Below, piece after piece: positions 5,795 through 5,841 of a stretch of 5,841 nucleotides of DNA. Origin of the DNA: Candidatus Poribacteria bacterium (GTDB lineage: Bacteria > Poribacteria > DTPJ01); assembly GCA_011334435.1 (NCBI GenBank), contig DTPJ01000311.1, positions 1-5,841 on the forward strand. Reading direction: 5' to 3'. Made by a program: the position numbers and the translations under genes. Below the pieces are notes generated by a model, which was not told the origin of the DNA, searched no databases, and worked only from the letters and a program-made list of their open reading frames with translations. Positions within the stretch are counted from its first letter, which is position 1. Each line of letters opens with the position of its first letter.

Positions 5795-5841
5795 TATAGA
5801 GGAAGGATACGCAAACTAACGAAGGCTTATCAATTTTAACG

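Larger units (their letters stand above)
5571..5841. other. Non-coding region upstream of the operon
   Basis: This 271-bp AT-rich stretch has no supported gene on either strand. It holds the weak promoter candidate, the 39-nt hairpin at 5756-5794, a small 5-bp hairpin (TTTCA and TGAAA, 5706-5718) and the palindrome TTAGCTAA (5730-5737). No tRNA, sigma-54 site or recognisable riboswitch was seen. The window ends before any upstream gene appears. Confidence 0.6.

Noticed and set aside
1..5841. CRISPR array, tRNA, rRNA, phage-defence or toxin-antitoxin system
   Set aside because: No regularly spaced repeats, no tRNA-like cloverleaf or rRNA segments, and no nuclease, helicase or toxin motifs were seen. 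The operon reads as phosphosignalling.

Overview
The window is AT-rich bacterial-type DNA holding two unrelated units that converge tail to tail. On the left (about 27-1385, + strand) is a compact insertion sequence with one intact ISKra4-type transposase. The rest (1408-5570, - strand) is a tightly packed four-gene signal-transduction operon, preceded by about 271 bp of non-coding DNA at the right edge. Clear Shine-Dalgarno sites, ATG starts and two-component genes fit a bacterium. Multi-PAS soluble kinases next to Rcp1-type receivers are common in environmental anaerobes (for example Planctomycetota, Nitrospirota, Desulfobacterota) and also occur in some methanogenic archaea. The sequence does not fix the lineage.

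The operon in transcription order: (1) a 644-residue soluble sensor histidine kinase, PAS-PAS-PAS-HisKA-HATPase, with every catalytic box intact (5570-3636); (2) a 154-residue single-domain receiver of the Rcp1 type with its phosphorylation residues intact (3630-3166); (3) a 383-residue protein with an intact receiver domain, a long coiled coil and a C-terminal kinase-like region (3176-2025). That region has lost the phospho-accepting histidine and most of DHp helix 1, and its ATP-binding glycine boxes are degenerate, so it looks like a receiver-controlled pseudo-histidine-kinase; (4) a 203-residue charged coiled-coil protein of unknown function (2019-1408). Spacings are 5 bp, an 11-bp overlap and 5 bp, so translation is probably coupled throughout.

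The simplest model is that the PAS kinase senses a cytoplasmic cue and phosphorylates one or both receivers. The output would pass through protein-protein contact, with the pseudo-kinase and the coiled-coil protein as adaptor or effector candidates, because no gene in the window has a DNA-binding or enzymatic output domain. This is inference. The main candidates for something new are the REC-pseudokinase, the unrecognised coiled-coil partner, and a 39-nt near-perfect hairpin upstream of the operon.

The insertion sequence lies just past the operon's last stop codon. Its proposed ends rest on an imperfect 13-bp inverted repeat (9/13) bounded by the direct repeat ATAAACCA. A third copy of that octamer nearby weakens the target-duplication reading.
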